Assembly (NCBI RefSeq): GCF_028737205.1
Contig: NZ_JAQZAL010000016.1
Span: 96,342-160,341, forward strand
DNA: 64,000 bases
Source of the DNA: Actinomycetospora lutea
GTDB taxonomy: Bacteria; Actinomycetota; Actinomycetes; Mycobacteriales; Pseudonocardiaceae
Direction of reading: 5' to 3'
Shown: piece by piece, positions 53,707-62,533 of the stretch
Position numbering within the stretch: position 1 is the first letter of the stretch
How the letters are laid out: each line of letters begins with the position of its first letter
Program-made: the position numbers and the translations under genes
Notes under the pieces: generated by a model
What the model was told of the DNA's origin: nothing
What the model saw: only the letters and a program-made list of their open reading frames with translations
Databases searched by the model: none

Positions 53707-54567
53707 ATGTCCCCGCCCGGCCCGAGGGTCCCGCCGACCGTGACCGTCGTCGGGAGCGTCAACCTCGACCTGGTCGCCCGGGTCGAGCGCCTCCCGGCGC
53801 CCGGGGAGACGCTGACCGCCCGCGGCGTCACGCGCGTGCCCGGCGGCAAGGGCGCCAACCAGGCCCTCGCGGCGGCCCGTCTCGGCGCCCGGGTCAGCCT
53901 GCACGCCGCCGTCGGCGACGACCCCCTCGCCGGCGAGGCCCTCACGCTCCTGCGCGCGGGCGGGGTCGACCTGCGCCACATCCGGATCGCGGCCGAGGCA
54001 CCCACGGGCACCGCGATGATCCAGGTCGACGACGACGGCGAGACCACGATCGTCATCGACGCCGGCGCCAACGCCACCCTGGCGGTCGCCCCCGAGGACC
54101 TCGACGCCGACGTCGTGCTCACCGTGCTCGAGGTGCCCGACGAGGCGGTCGCGACCGCCATGGCCGCGCCGGGCTTCACCGTGCTGAACGCCGCCCCGGT
54201 CCGGCCGGTCGCCGGCGACGTGCTCGCGGGCGTCGACCTGCTCTGTGTCAACGCCGGCGAGTTCGGCGCCCTCGCCGCGCACGCCGACCTCGACGACCTC
54301 GTCGCCGTCGCGATCACCCACGGGGCCGCGGGCGCCGAGCTGCGCCGGCGCGGCCGGGTGGTCGCGACCGTCGAGCCGCCCCCGGTGGACGCCGTCGACG
54401 GCACCGCGGCCGGCGACGCCTTCACCGCGGCGCTCGCGCTCGCGCTGGCCACGGGCGTCGAGGACGAGCCCGCCCTGCGGCGCGCCTGCCGGGCCGGCGC
54501 CCTCGCCGCCACCCGCCCCGGCGCCCAGCCCTCGCTCCCGACCCGACAGGAGGTCGACGTCCCGTGA
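53707..54567 (+). CDS. PfkB-family (ribokinase-like) sugar/nucleoside kinase
   Basis: This 286-residue kinase has signature 1 GGKGANQALAAARLGARVSLHAAVG in ribokinase form and NAGE near residue 183. The catalytic motif reads DGTAAGDAF, where most members have GAGD; the catalytic Asp is kept. It phosphorylates a sugar, perhaps ribose released by the nucleoside hydrolase encoded next, whose start overlaps its stop by GTGA. The exact substrate is not fixed by sequence. Confidence 0.9.
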   Translation: MSPPGPRVPPTVTVVGSVNLDLVARVERLPAPGETLTARGVTRVPGGKGANQALAAARLGARVSLHAAVGDDPLAGEALTLLRAGGVDLRHIRIAAEAPTGTAMIQVDDDGETTIVIDAGANATLAVAPEDLDADVVLTVLEVPDEAVATAMAAPGFTVLNAAPVRPVAGDVLAGVDLLCVNAGEFGALAAHADLDDLVAVAITHGAAGAELRRRGRVVATVEPPPVDAVDGTAAGDAFTAALALALATGVEDEPALRRACRAGALAATRPGAQPSLPTRQEVDVP

Positions 54568-55556
54568 CGCCGCTGATCGTCGACACCGACCCGGGTGTCG
54601 ACGACGCCTACGCGCTCGCCCTCGCCGCCCGCGCCCCCGAGGTCGACCTGCGCGCCGTCACCGCGGTGTTCGGCAACGTCGACCTGCCGACCACGACGAC
54701 GAACGCCCGTCGCCTGCTCGGGCTGCTCGGGCGCGGCGACGTCCCGCTCGGGGTCGGCGCCGAGCGCCCGCTGATCCACCCGACGACGCGGCGGGCGGCC
54801 GACGTGCACGGCGACGACGGGCTCGGCGGGGTCGCCGAGCGCTTCGCCCCGCTCGGTCCGGAGCCCGTGGGGCGCGCGCTCGACCTGATCGCGGACGTGC
54901 TGCAGACGTCGGACGAGCCCGTCGTCCTCGCCGCCATCGGCCCGCTGACCGACGTCGCGCTCCTGCTCGCCACCCGCCCGGACCTCGCCGAGCGCATCGG
55001 GCGGCTCGTCGTCATGGGCGGCTCGATCGGCATCGGCGGCAACGTCAGCGCGGGCGCGGAGTTCAACGTCTGGTCGGACCCCGAGGCCGCCCGCCGGGTG
55101 CTCGTCGAGGAGCGGGTGCCGACGACGCTGGTCCCGCTCGACCTCACGCACGTGGTGACCGTCGACCAGGTGTGGCTCGCGGACCTCGCCGCCTCCGGCC
55201 CCGTCGGCGACGCCCTGGCCGCGACCCGTCATGTGTACGGGCGCGGCGAAGCGATCGGGAGACGGAGCGGAGCAGAGCTCGACCCACGGGACGGCGTCGA
55301 CCGCGTGCCGATCCACGACGCGGTCGCGCTGCTCGAGGCCGTCGCGCCCGGCACGCTGGCGACGATCCCGCTCGAGCTCGAGGTCGACACCTCGCTCGGC
55401 CCGGCGCGCGGCACCGTGCTCGCCGACCGCCGCGGGCGCGCCCCGGGGGGCCGGACCGTCGACGTCGCCGTGCCCGAGGGCACCGACGTCGACGGCGTGC
55501 GGGACGCGCTGGCACGCCGGTTGCGCGACGACATGGTGTCCGCGCCCCGCGGGTAG
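54564..55556 (+). CDS. Inosine-uridine preferring nucleoside hydrolase (IunH family)
   Basis: This 330-residue enzyme begins with the calcium-binding signature PLIVDTDPGVDDAYALALA and has VVLAAIGPLTDVALLL, VVMGGSIGIGGNVSAGAEFNVWSDPEA and VDRVPIHDAVALL. It cleaves nucleosides to base and ribose. The coupled upstream PfkB kinase suggests a two-step salvage of nucleoside ribose. The stretch near residues 225-245 (GRGEAIGRRSGAELDPRDG) is a somewhat unusual insertion. Confidence 0.95.
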   Translation: MTPLIVDTDPGVDDAYALALAARAPEVDLRAVTAVFGNVDLPTTTTNARRLLGLLGRGDVPLGVGAERPLIHPTTRRAADVHGDDGLGGVAERFAPLGPEPVGRALDLIADVLQTSDEPVVLAAIGPLTDVALLLATRPDLAERIGRLVVMGGSIGIGGNVSAGAEFNVWSDPEAARRVLVEERVPTTLVPLDLTHVVTVDQVWLADLAASGPVGDALAATRHVYGRGEAIGRRSGAELDPRDGVDRVPIHDAVALLEAVAPGTLATIPLELEVDTSLGPARGTVLADRRGRAPGGRTVDVAVPEGTDVDGVRDALARRLRDDMVSAPRG

Positions 55557-55564
55557 CCGCCGGG

Positions 55565-56119
55565 ATGACCGAGCCCGAGCACAGCGACGAGGTCCCCGAA
55601 GAGCCCGACCTGGGCGCGAGCGTCCAGCTGGAGTCCGGCGAGACGCTGGACGGCCGGCCGGGTACCGACGGCCTCGACGCCGGCGTCGTGGCCCCGAACC
55701 GGCCGTTCGGCCTCGACGACCCCGACACCACGCCCGAGGGCCAGCGCGAGCGCGAGACGATCGACGACCGCCTCGCCCGCGAGATCCCCGACGACAGCGG
55801 CGGCGCGGCCACCGCACCCGGCCCCGAGCTCTCCGAGGGCGAGATCGCGTCCGAGGCGGGTCAGGCCCGCACCGGGCGCCTCACGGCCGCCGAGCCCGAC
55901 CCCGACCAGGTGCCGGGGCGCTCCCTCGCGGCCGACGACGCCGGCCTCGCGGGCGGTGCCGCCTCGGCGGAGGAGGCCGCCGTCCACGACATCGCCGAGG
56001 ACGACATCGCCGACCTCGACGAGGCCGGGCAGGCCATCGGCCGCGACCCCGACGAGCAGCTGGAGGGCCCGGAGGTGCGCCTGGACGGCGACGTCGATCC
56101 GGCGGGCCACCGGCGCTGA
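55565..56119 (+). CDS. DUF5709 acidic protein
   Basis: This 184-residue, strongly acidic protein contains GASVQLESGETLDGR, PNRPFGLDDPDTTPEGQRERETIDDRLAREIPD (two parts) and a final DIAEDDIADLDEAGQAIG. This is the arrangement of actinobacterial DUF5709 proteins. It is predicted to be largely disordered. It starts 9 bases after the nucleoside hydrolase stop. Function unknown. Confidence 0.8.
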   Translation: MTEPEHSDEVPEEPDLGASVQLESGETLDGRPGTDGLDAGVVAPNRPFGLDDPDTTPEGQRERETIDDRLAREIPDDSGGAATAPGPELSEGEIASEAGQARTGRLTAAEPDPDQVPGRSLAADDAGLAGGAASAEEAAVHDIAEDDIADLDEAGQAIGRDPDEQLEGPEVRLDGDVDPAGHRR

Positions 56120-56164
56120 CCTCGAGCCGGCCGCGGCCCCGGCGCCGGGGGCCGCGGCCGGGTC

Positions 56165-56503
56165 CTAGCGGCCCGCGTGCTCCCGGCACGTGTCGGCCTG
56201 GGCCCGGGCCTCGAGACGCTCGTCGTCGATCTGCTGCCCGCACACCCGGCAGCGGCCCCAGGTCCCGGCCTCGATCCGCTCCAGCGCCGCGTCGATCTCG
56301 GCGATCTGGCGCGCGCTCTCGTCGGCGAGCCCCTGGCGCTCCATGGTCTCCTCGACCTCGGAGCCGTAGTCGCCGGGGTGCTGGCCGAGCGCGCCCTCCT
56401 GCGCCGGGGCCACGGCCGGCTCGTGCTCCCGGGACCAGGCGCCCATCTCGCGCAGGCGCTCGCGCTCCTCGGTCAGCGCGCGGCGGGCCTTCTCGGCGTC
56501 CAT
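56165..56503 (-). CDS. TraR/DksA-type zinc-finger protein
   Basis: This 112-residue protein has an N-terminal coiled-coil hairpin (MDAEKARRALTEERERLREMG to ESARQIAEIDAALERIEAG) and the zinc finger GRCRVCGQQIDDERLEARAQ ending TCREH. The fourth ligand position is His instead of the usual Cys. Family members bind the RNA polymerase secondary channel. It is convergent with the DUF5709 gene. Confidence 0.88.
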   Translation of the reverse strand: MDAEKARRALTEERERLREMGAWSREHEPAVAPAQEGALGQHPGDYGSEVEETMERQGLADESARQIAEIDAALERIEAGTWGRCRVCGQQIDDERLEARAQADTCREHAGR

Positions 56504-56518
56504 CGGGGTACGGCCTCC

Positions 56519-57697
56519 TCAGATCGGATCGGAGGTCGCGGATACCCGCTCGGCCGCTGCGTCCCACACCGCCTCGCACACGTAGGCCTCGGGGCCGGTC
56601 GCGAGGCGGGCGAGCACGACGGTGGCCTCCTGCGACCCGGCGAGCTTGAGCCGGGGCCGCAGGGCGTTCGGGTCGACGTCGAGGCCGCGCACGAGGATCT
56701 CGACGCGGCCGACGGCGCGTCGCCGCAGCGTCGCGCGCAGCGTCTTCTCGGTGTAGCGGCCGTGCTCGAGCACGCGGAACGCGCGCACATCGGGCGGCGG
56801 GGCGTCGCCGGAGAGGTAGGCGAGGTGCTCGTCGAGGCGCCAGAGCCCGTGGCGCGCCCCGTACTGGCGGACCAGCCCGGCCCGGACGACCGCGCCGTCG
56901 GGGTCGACGATCCACTCCCCGCTCAGCGCGACGGGGCACGTGTCGTCCTCGGCGTCGGTGACCTCGAACCCCGCCCCGCGGGTCGACAGCACCGTGGCAC
57001 GCCGGCGGGTCGTCGCGAGGCCCGCGGACCACAGCGCCGCCTCGCGCACGCGGCCGTCGAGGCTGACGAGCTCGACCTCGGCGGCCCAGGGCGCGAGGGC
57101 GGGATCGAGCCCCGGGGCCGTGGACACCACGAGATCGTGGGGCGTGGCCGCGAGCTCGTCCAGGGGCGGGGCGAAGTCGGCGGGGCGCCAGGTGCGCCGG
57201 CCCGAGGCGGTGCGGCGGGCGGGGTCGGCGACGAGCACCGTGTCCCGCGACGGCGGCGCCAGGGCGTCCGCGCGCACCAGGGGGACGCCGGGCACGTTGA
57301 CGCGGGCCATGGCCAGGCGCACCGGGTCGAGGTCGGAGCCCAGGAGCCGCCGCGCCACGCCCCGCAGCGCGTGCAGCTCGGCGCCGACCGAGCAGGTCAC
57401 GTCGTGCACGTCGCGGCCCGCGAGCCGGGCGGCGCGGTGCGCGGCGACCGGGGCGGCGGTCGCCTGCTCGGCAGCGTCGGCGGTGAGCAGCCAGCCGTCG
57501 GGGACCCGCCCGCGGGTCCGGTCCTGCAGCAGCGCGGTCTCGAGGACGGGCGCGGCCCGCTCGCCGAGCCGCTCCCGCAGCGTCTGCACCGCCTTCAGTC
57601 GGTCCCCGCCGAGCAGCGGGACCGCCCCCGCGACGGCGTCGCGCCCGGCCTCGGAGGCCAGGTACGCGACGTCGGCGAGGGTGAAGGCGTACGCCAC
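56519..57697 (-). CDS. THUMP-like domain class I methyltransferase (Rv3037c-like)
   Basis: This 392-residue protein has a SAM-binding core with VHDVTCSVGAELHALRG, a SDLDP acidic loop and VLVADPARRTASGRRTWRP (motif IV, DPAR). A C-terminal THUMP-like domain follows (RRAVGRVEILVRGLDVDPNALRPRLKL). It is probably an RNA methyltransferase. The GTG start directly abuts the stop of the next upstream gene, as in the Rv3037c-Rv3038c pair. The target RNA is unknown. Confidence 0.85.
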   Translation of the reverse strand: MAYAFTLADVAYLASEAGRDAVAGAVPLLGGDRLKAVQTLRERLGERAAPVLETALLQDRTRGRVPDGWLLTADAAEQATAAPVAAHRAARLAGRDVHDVTCSVGAELHALRGVARRLLGSDLDPVRLAMARVNVPGVPLVRADALAPPSRDTVLVADPARRTASGRRTWRPADFAPPLDELAATPHDLVVSTAPGLDPALAPWAAEVELVSLDGRVREAALWSAGLATTRRRATVLSTRGAGFEVTDAEDDTCPVALSGEWIVDPDGAVVRAGLVRQYGARHGLWRLDEHLAYLSGDAPPPDVRAFRVLEHGRYTEKTLRATLRRRAVGRVEILVRGLDVDPNALRPRLKLAGSQEATVVLARLATGPEAYVCEAVWDAAAERVSATSDPI

Positions 57698-58639
57698 CTA
57701 GACGCGGACGGGATCCGGGGGCCGCACGCCCGTGACCAGTGCGTTGTAGAACAGCGAGCGCGGGAGCACCCGCGCGAGCCGCTCGTCGAGCCACGACAGC
57801 CGCTGCCACGTGCGGTAGGCGAACATCGCCCAGCCCGTGCCCAGGCGCTCCGGGGGCACCGCGGCCTCGAAGGTGCGCACCGGCCAGCCGAACACCGCGG
57901 CCGTGAGCTCCTCGGTGACGACGCGGACGTCCACCGCGCCCGCGGCGTGGGCGAAGCGCTCGAGACGATCGGGGTCGAAGACGTGCTGGTCGACCACCGA
58001 CTCGAGCGCCGCCGCCCGCGACGACTCGTCGAGCTCGGCCGGCGGGCGCAGCCACGACGCCGGCGCGAACCGGGTCGTCGCCCACCACGTCGCCTGCCCG
58101 AGCTTGCGCGCGTAGAGGTCGCCCAGGCGCGTCGGCTCGCCCGCGAACACGAACCGCCCGCCCGGCTGGAGCACCCGGAGGATCTCGCGGAACGCCGCGT
58201 CGAGGTCGGGGATGTGGTGCAGCACGGCGTGCCCGACCACCAGGTCGACCGACTTGTCGGGCACCGGGATCGTCTCGGCGTCGGCCACGCGGCCCTCGAC
58301 GTCCAGGCCGAGGTTCGCCGCGTTGCGCGTCGCGACCGCGACCATGCCCGGCGAGAGGTCGGTGACCGTGCCGCGCCGCGCGATCCCGCCCTGCAGGAGG
58401 TTGAGCAGGAAGAACCCGGTGCCGCAGCCCAGCTCGAGGGCGTGGTCGTACGTCTCGGAGCCGGGGTTCACGGCCCAGAACCGGTCCACCGCGAACGTCG
58501 TGCAGCGCTCGTCGAACGAGATCGACCACTTCTCGTCGTAGGAGTCGGACTCCCAGTCGTGGTACAGGACGTTGGCGAGCTTGGGGTCGTCGCGTGCGGC
58601 GTCGACCTCGGCCTGCGTCGGGCTCCCCACAGCCGTCAC
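57698..58639 (-). CDS. SAM-dependent methyltransferase (Rv3038c-like)
   Basis: This 313-residue protein has ALELGCGTGFFLLNLLQGG (motif I), VTDLSPGMVAVATRNA, and VDLVVGHAVLHHIPDLDAAFREILRVLQPGGRF in type-11 style. The C-terminal region with WATTRFAPASWLRPP and RLSWLDERLARVLPRSLFYNALVTG resembles lipid-associated members. The GTG start overlaps the stop of the enoyl-CoA hydratase gene. It corresponds in order and family to Rv3038c; the substrate is unknown. Confidence 0.88.
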   Translation of the reverse strand: MTAVGSPTQAEVDAARDDPKLANVLYHDWESDSYDEKWSISFDERCTTFAVDRFWAVNPGSETYDHALELGCGTGFFLLNLLQGGIARRGTVTDLSPGMVAVATRNAANLGLDVEGRVADAETIPVPDKSVDLVVGHAVLHHIPDLDAAFREILRVLQPGGRFVFAGEPTRLGDLYARKLGQATWWATTRFAPASWLRPPAELDESSRAAALESVVDQHVFDPDRLERFAHAAGAVDVRVVTEELTAAVFGWPVRTFEAAVPPERLGTGWAMFAYRTWQRLSWLDERLARVLPRSLFYNALVTGVRPPDPVRV

Positions 58640-59415
58640 CGGCCCAGGAACTGGGCCTTGCCGGGCCCGTTCTCGGCGAACGAGCGCATGCCGATCGTCT
58701 GGTCCTCGGTGCCGAACAGCGCCGCGAACACCTCGGACTCGAACGCGAGCCCGTCGCGCAGGTCCATGTCCATGCCGCGGTCGATGGCGTGCTTGGCCGC
58801 CGCGAGGGCGCGCGTGGGGCCGTTCGCGAACTGCTCGGCCCAGGCGCGGGCGCGGGTGTAGACCTCGTCCGGCGCGACGACCTCGTCGACCAGGCCCATC
58901 TCCAGGGCCTCGGCGGCCTTGACGAAGCGCCCGGTGAAGATCACGTCCTTGGCCTTCGCCGGCCCGACGAGCCGCGTGAGGCGCTGGGTGCCGCCGCCGC
59001 CGGGGATGATCCCGAGCAGGATCTCCGGCTGGCCGACCGTCGCGTTGTCGCCGGCGATGCGCCGGTCGCACGACAGCGCGACCTCGAAGCCGCCGCCCAA
59101 CGCGTAGCCGGTGATCGCCGCCACCGTCGGCTTCGGGATCTCGGAGACCGCTCCGAAGCCGCGCGAGAGCTGGTGGGTCCGTGCGGCCATGTCGGAATAG
59201 GTCATGGCGGCCATCTCCTTGACGTCCGCGCCGGCCGCGAGCGTCTTCTCCCCGCCGTAGACGACGACCGCCCGCACGTCGGCGCGGCTGGTCGCCTCCG
59301 CGGAGACCTCGACCAGCTCGTCCTGCAGCTGGCGGTTGATCGCGTTCATCGGGGGGCGGTCCAGGCGGATGGTGCCCACCCCGCCGTCCACCTCGAGCCG
59401 CACGAACTCCGTCAC
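58636..59415 (-). CDS. echA17: Enoyl-CoA hydratase/isomerase family protein (EchA17-like)
   Basis: This 259-residue crotonase has the oxyanion-hole segments AAGADVKEMAAMTY and ITGYALGGGFEVALSCD, and both acidic positions in IAGDNATVGQPEILLGIIPGGGG. It would hydrate 2-enoyl-CoA. The gene order enoyl-CoA hydratase, methyltransferase, THUMP-like methyltransferase is that of Rv3039c, Rv3038c, Rv3037c. Confidence 0.93.
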   Translation of the reverse strand: MTEFVRLEVDGGVGTIRLDRPPMNAINRQLQDELVEVSAEATSRADVRAVVVYGGEKTLAAGADVKEMAAMTYSDMAARTHQLSRGFGAVSEIPKPTVAAITGYALGGGFEVALSCDRRIAGDNATVGQPEILLGIIPGGGGTQRLTRLVGPAKAKDVIFTGRFVKAAEALEMGLVDEVVAPDEVYTRARAWAEQFANGPTRALAAAKHAIDRGMDMDLRDGLAFESEVFAALFGTEDQTIGMRSFAENGPGKAQFLGR

Positions 59416-59455
59416 CGACGAGCCTCCTCAGGTCTGGTCACTGCGCGCCGCGACC

Positions 59456-60331
59456 CTAACGCCGGAACGCGGTGAAGCGTCGCCGCCTGCTCGTGAGCTC
59501 GAGCGGCTGGTCGAAGGTCGCCGACAGGTTCTCCGACGTCATCACGTCGTCCAGCAGCCCCTGGGCGACCACGCGCCCCTCGCGCATCAGCATCGCGTGC
59601 GAGCAGTTCGGCGGGATCTCCTCGACGTGGTGGGTGACCATGACCGTCGCCGGACCGTCCGGGTCGGCGGCGAGCTCGGAGATCAGCTCGATGAGGTCCT
59701 CGCGGGCGCCGAGGTCCAGGCCGGCGGCCGGCTCGTCGAGCAGCAGCAGCTCGGGGTCGGTCATCAGGGCGCGGGCCAGCAGCACGCGCTGGCGCTCGCC
59801 GGTCGACAGGGTCCCGTAGCGCCGGCCGGAGAGGCCGTCGACGCCCATCATCGCCAGCAGGCCGGACGCGCGGCGGTCGTCGGTCTCGTCGTAGCGCTCG
59901 CGCCAGGTGCCGAGCACGCCGTACCCGGCGCTGCGCACCACGTCGAACGCCGTCTCGTCGGGCGGCACGCGGCCCGCGAGGCTCGCCGAGGCCAGCCCGA
60001 TGCGCGGGCGCAGCTCGAAGACGTCGACGCGCCCGAGGCGCTCGCCGAGCAGGTCGACGGTGCCCGTCGTGGGGTGCATCTCGGCGGCGGCCAGCTTGAG
60101 CAGCGTGGTCTTCCCCGCGCCGTTGGGGCCGATGACCACCCAGCGCTCGTCGAGCTCGACGGTCCAGTCCAGGTCGGCGAGCAGATCGGAGCCGCCGCGG
60201 CGCACGCCGACACCGTCGAGAAGGATCACGGTGTCGGGGTCGGCCGTGCGGGGGTCCGGGATCCAGGGTCCGGCTCCCCTATCGGCGTGCTCCCCTGACA
60301 GCTTCGCGTCCGGCTGCGTCACGGCCGCCAT
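59456..60331 (-). CDS. ABC transporter ATP-binding protein (Rv3041c-like)
   Basis: This 291-residue ATPase has Walker A GPNGAGKTT, signature LSTGERQRVLLARAL, Walker B LLLLDEPAAGLD and H-loop VTHHVEEI. Homologues resemble ModF/YlmA-type ATPases without a dedicated permease gene, and none is adjacent here. The first ~30 residues are variable and the ATG could be later. It sits 40 bases downstream of nothing on its own strand and is divergent from glgX. Confidence 0.9.
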   Translation of the reverse strand: MAAVTQPDAKLSGEHADRGAGPWIPDPRTADPDTVILLDGVGVRRGGSDLLADLDWTVELDERWVVIGPNGAGKTTLLKLAAAEMHPTTGTVDLLGERLGRVDVFELRPRIGLASASLAGRVPPDETAFDVVRSAGYGVLGTWRERYDETDDRRASGLLAMMGVDGLSGRRYGTLSTGERQRVLLARALMTDPELLLLDEPAAGLDLGAREDLIELISELAADPDGPATVMVTHHVEEIPPNCSHAMLMREGRVVAQGLLDDVMTSENLSATFDQPLELTSRRRRFTAFRR

Positions 60332-60395
60332 CCTGACGGATCACAGTCGCCGACGGGCGACGGCCCGCCCCGCGATCGGGCACGATCTCGCTCCG

Positions 60396-62447
60396 ATGCC
60401 CATCTCCGCTCCCCGCCCCGGCGCCCATCTCGACGGCGACGTGCTCCGCGTCACCGTCCCGGCCGCGTCGAGCGCCGAGGCCGTGGAGCTCTGCCTCCTC
60501 GAGGCCAGCGGCGAGCGGCGCATCGAGCTGCGCCGCTCGGGCGACTGGTGGTCGGGACAGGCCGACGGCGTGCACGCCGGGGACGCCTACGGGCTGCGCG
60601 TGCACGGGCCCTGGGACCCGGGCCGCGGCGTGCGCACGAACCCCGCGAAGCTGCTGGTCGACCCGTGGACCCGCCGTGTCGAGGGCTCGGTCACCTCACT
60701 CGCGACGGCGCGCGCGTTCGCCGGTAGCGACCCGTTCTCGGGCGCTCGCGACGACCGCGACTCCGCGGGCGTCGTGCCCCACGGGATCGTCACCGCCGAC
60801 CTCGACCCCGCGCCGACCTCACGGCCGGCCGTGCCGTGGGCGGACACCGTGATCTACGAGACGCACGTGCGCGACCTCACGAAGCTGCACCCGGACGTGC
60901 CCGAGCACCTGCGCGGGACCTACGCCGGCGTCGCCCACCCGGCCGTCGTCGACCACCTCGTCGCCCTGGGCGTCACGACCGTCGAGCTGCTCCCGGTGTT
61001 CGCCCACACCTCCGAGCCGTCGCTGCTGGCCCGCGGCCGCACGAACCACTGGGGCTACTCGACCCTGGCCTACCTCGCCCCGCACCCGGGCTACGCGTCG
61101 TCGCCGGGCCGCGAGGAGCAGGAGTTCCGCGCGATGGTGGCGACCCTGCACGCGGCCGGGCTCGAGGTCGTGCTCGACGTCGTGTTCAACCACACCTGCG
61201 AGGGCGCCGCCGACGGCCCGTCGCTGTCGTGGCGCGGGCTCGACGCCGCCGGCTGGTACGCCCTCGACGCCCGCGGCCGCGACGTCGACGTCACCGGCTG
61301 CGGCAACACGCTCGACGCCGCCTCGCCGCTGGTGCGCGCGCTCGTCGTGGACTCGCTGCGGCACTGGGTGGCGACGATGGGCGTCGACGGTTTCCGCTTC
61401 GACCTCGCCTCGACCCTCGGCCGCCCGCGCGGCGGCGCCTTCGACCCGACGACGCCGCTGCTCGGCGAGATCGCCGACGACCCGGTGCTCGCGCAGGTCA
61501 AGCTCATCGCCGAGCCGTGGGACGCGACCGGTGAGGGCTACCAGGTCGGCGGGTTCCCCGCCCCGTGGGCGGAGTGGAACGGGCGCTTCCGCGACGGCGT
61601 ACGTGACTTCTGGCGCGGCCACGGTCCGCTCTCGGAGATCGTCACGCGGTTCGCGGGCTCCTCGGACCTCTACTGGCCCGCGCGCACCCCGGCCGCCTCG
61701 GTCAACTTCGTCACCGCGCACGACGGCTTCACCCTCGCCGACCTCGTGTCCTACGAGCACAAGCACAACGAGGCCAACGGCGAGCAGGGCCGCGACGGCA
61801 CCGACGACAACCGCTCGTGGAACCACGGCGCCGAGGGGCCGACCTCCGACCCGGCGATCCTGGCGCTGCGGGCGCGGCAGGCGCGCAACCTGCTCACCAC
61901 GCTGCTGCTCTCGGCGGGCACCCCGATGCTGCTCGGCGGCGACGAGCTCGGCCACACGCAGCACGGCAACAACAACGTCTACAGCCTCGACGACGAGACC
62001 TCGTGGCGGTCGTGGACGGCGCTGTCCTCACCGGGCCTGGTCGACTTCGTCGCGCGCGCCCTCGCCCTGCGCCGCGCCACCCCGGCGCTGCGCCGCACCG
62101 ACTTCTTCTACGGCCGCGAGGACACCGACCCCGACGGCGCCACCCCGGACGTCGCCTGGCTGCACCCCGGCGGCGACGAGCTCGCCGAGCCCGACTTCCA
62201 CCACGACGGGCGGACCCTGGTGGTGCGCGTCGACGGGGACCCGGCGCTGCTGCTCGTCCTGCACGCCGGCGGCGCGCCCGTCGACGTCCTGCTGCCCGCC
62301 GCGTTCGGCGACACCGCCTGGGCGCCGGTGCTCGACGCGGGCACCGCCACCGGCGCCCCGCCGAGCACCGACCCGCTGCCCGCCGGGACCGTGCTGCCGG
62401 TCCCGGCGCACACGGCCCTCGTGCTGCGGGCGACCCCGCGCGGCTAG
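60396..62447 (+). CDS. glgX: Glycogen debranching enzyme / isoamylase-type GH13
   Basis: This 683-residue protein has a CBM48 N-terminal domain (residues ~1-130) and a GH13 barrel. Its conserved regions are VVLDVVFNHT, GFRFDLAS (nucleophile Asp), LIAEPWDA (acid/base Glu) and VTAHDGF. This is the GlgX/TreX pattern: hydrolysis of alpha-1,6 branches in glycogen. An IS110 element begins 6 bases after the stop. The ATG at 60396 gives the normal family N-terminus; the longer upstream frame overlaps the divergent ABC gene. Confidence 0.95.
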   Translation: MPISAPRPGAHLDGDVLRVTVPAASSAEAVELCLLEASGERRIELRRSGDWWSGQADGVHAGDAYGLRVHGPWDPGRGVRTNPAKLLVDPWTRRVEGSVTSLATARAFAGSDPFSGARDDRDSAGVVPHGIVTADLDPAPTSRPAVPWADTVIYETHVRDLTKLHPDVPEHLRGTYAGVAHPAVVDHLVALGVTTVELLPVFAHTSEPSLLARGRTNHWGYSTLAYLAPHPGYASSPGREEQEFRAMVATLHAAGLEVVLDVVFNHTCEGAADGPSLSWRGLDAAGWYALDARGRDVDVTGCGNTLDAASPLVRALVVDSLRHWVATMGVDGFRFDLASTLGRPRGGAFDPTTPLLGEIADDPVLAQVKLIAEPWDATGEGYQVGGFPAPWAEWNGRFRDGVRDFWRGHGPLSEIVTRFAGSSDLYWPARTPAASVNFVTAHDGFTLADLVSYEHKHNEANGEQGRDGTDDNRSWNHGAEGPTSDPAILALRARQARNLLTTLLLSAGTPMLLGGDELGHTQHGNNNVYSLDDETSWRSWTALSSPGLVDFVARALALRRATPALRRTDFFYGREDTDPDGATPDVAWLHPGGDELAEPDFHHDGRTLVVRVDGDPALLLVLHAGGAPVDVLLPAAFGDTAWAPVLDAGTATGAPPSTDPLPAGTVLPVPAHTALVLRATPRG

Positions 62448-62459
62448 ACCGTATGGAGG

Positions 62460-62533
62460 CCGGCGCCTCCGCTCGTAAGTTGGCGCGGGTCACCGTCGCT
62501 GGTGGCGGTGCCGCATTTACGGGGAGGCGCCGG
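62460..62533 (+). promoter_or_regulatory. Structured leader masking the transposase start
   Basis: CCGGCGCCTCC (62460-62470) pairs perfectly with GGAGGCGCCGG (62523-62533), and CGTAA (62474-62478) with TTACG (62517-62521). The right arm contains the ribosome binding site and the first base of the GTG start. It may limit transposase translation or be part of a guide-type (bridge) RNA. Confidence 0.7.
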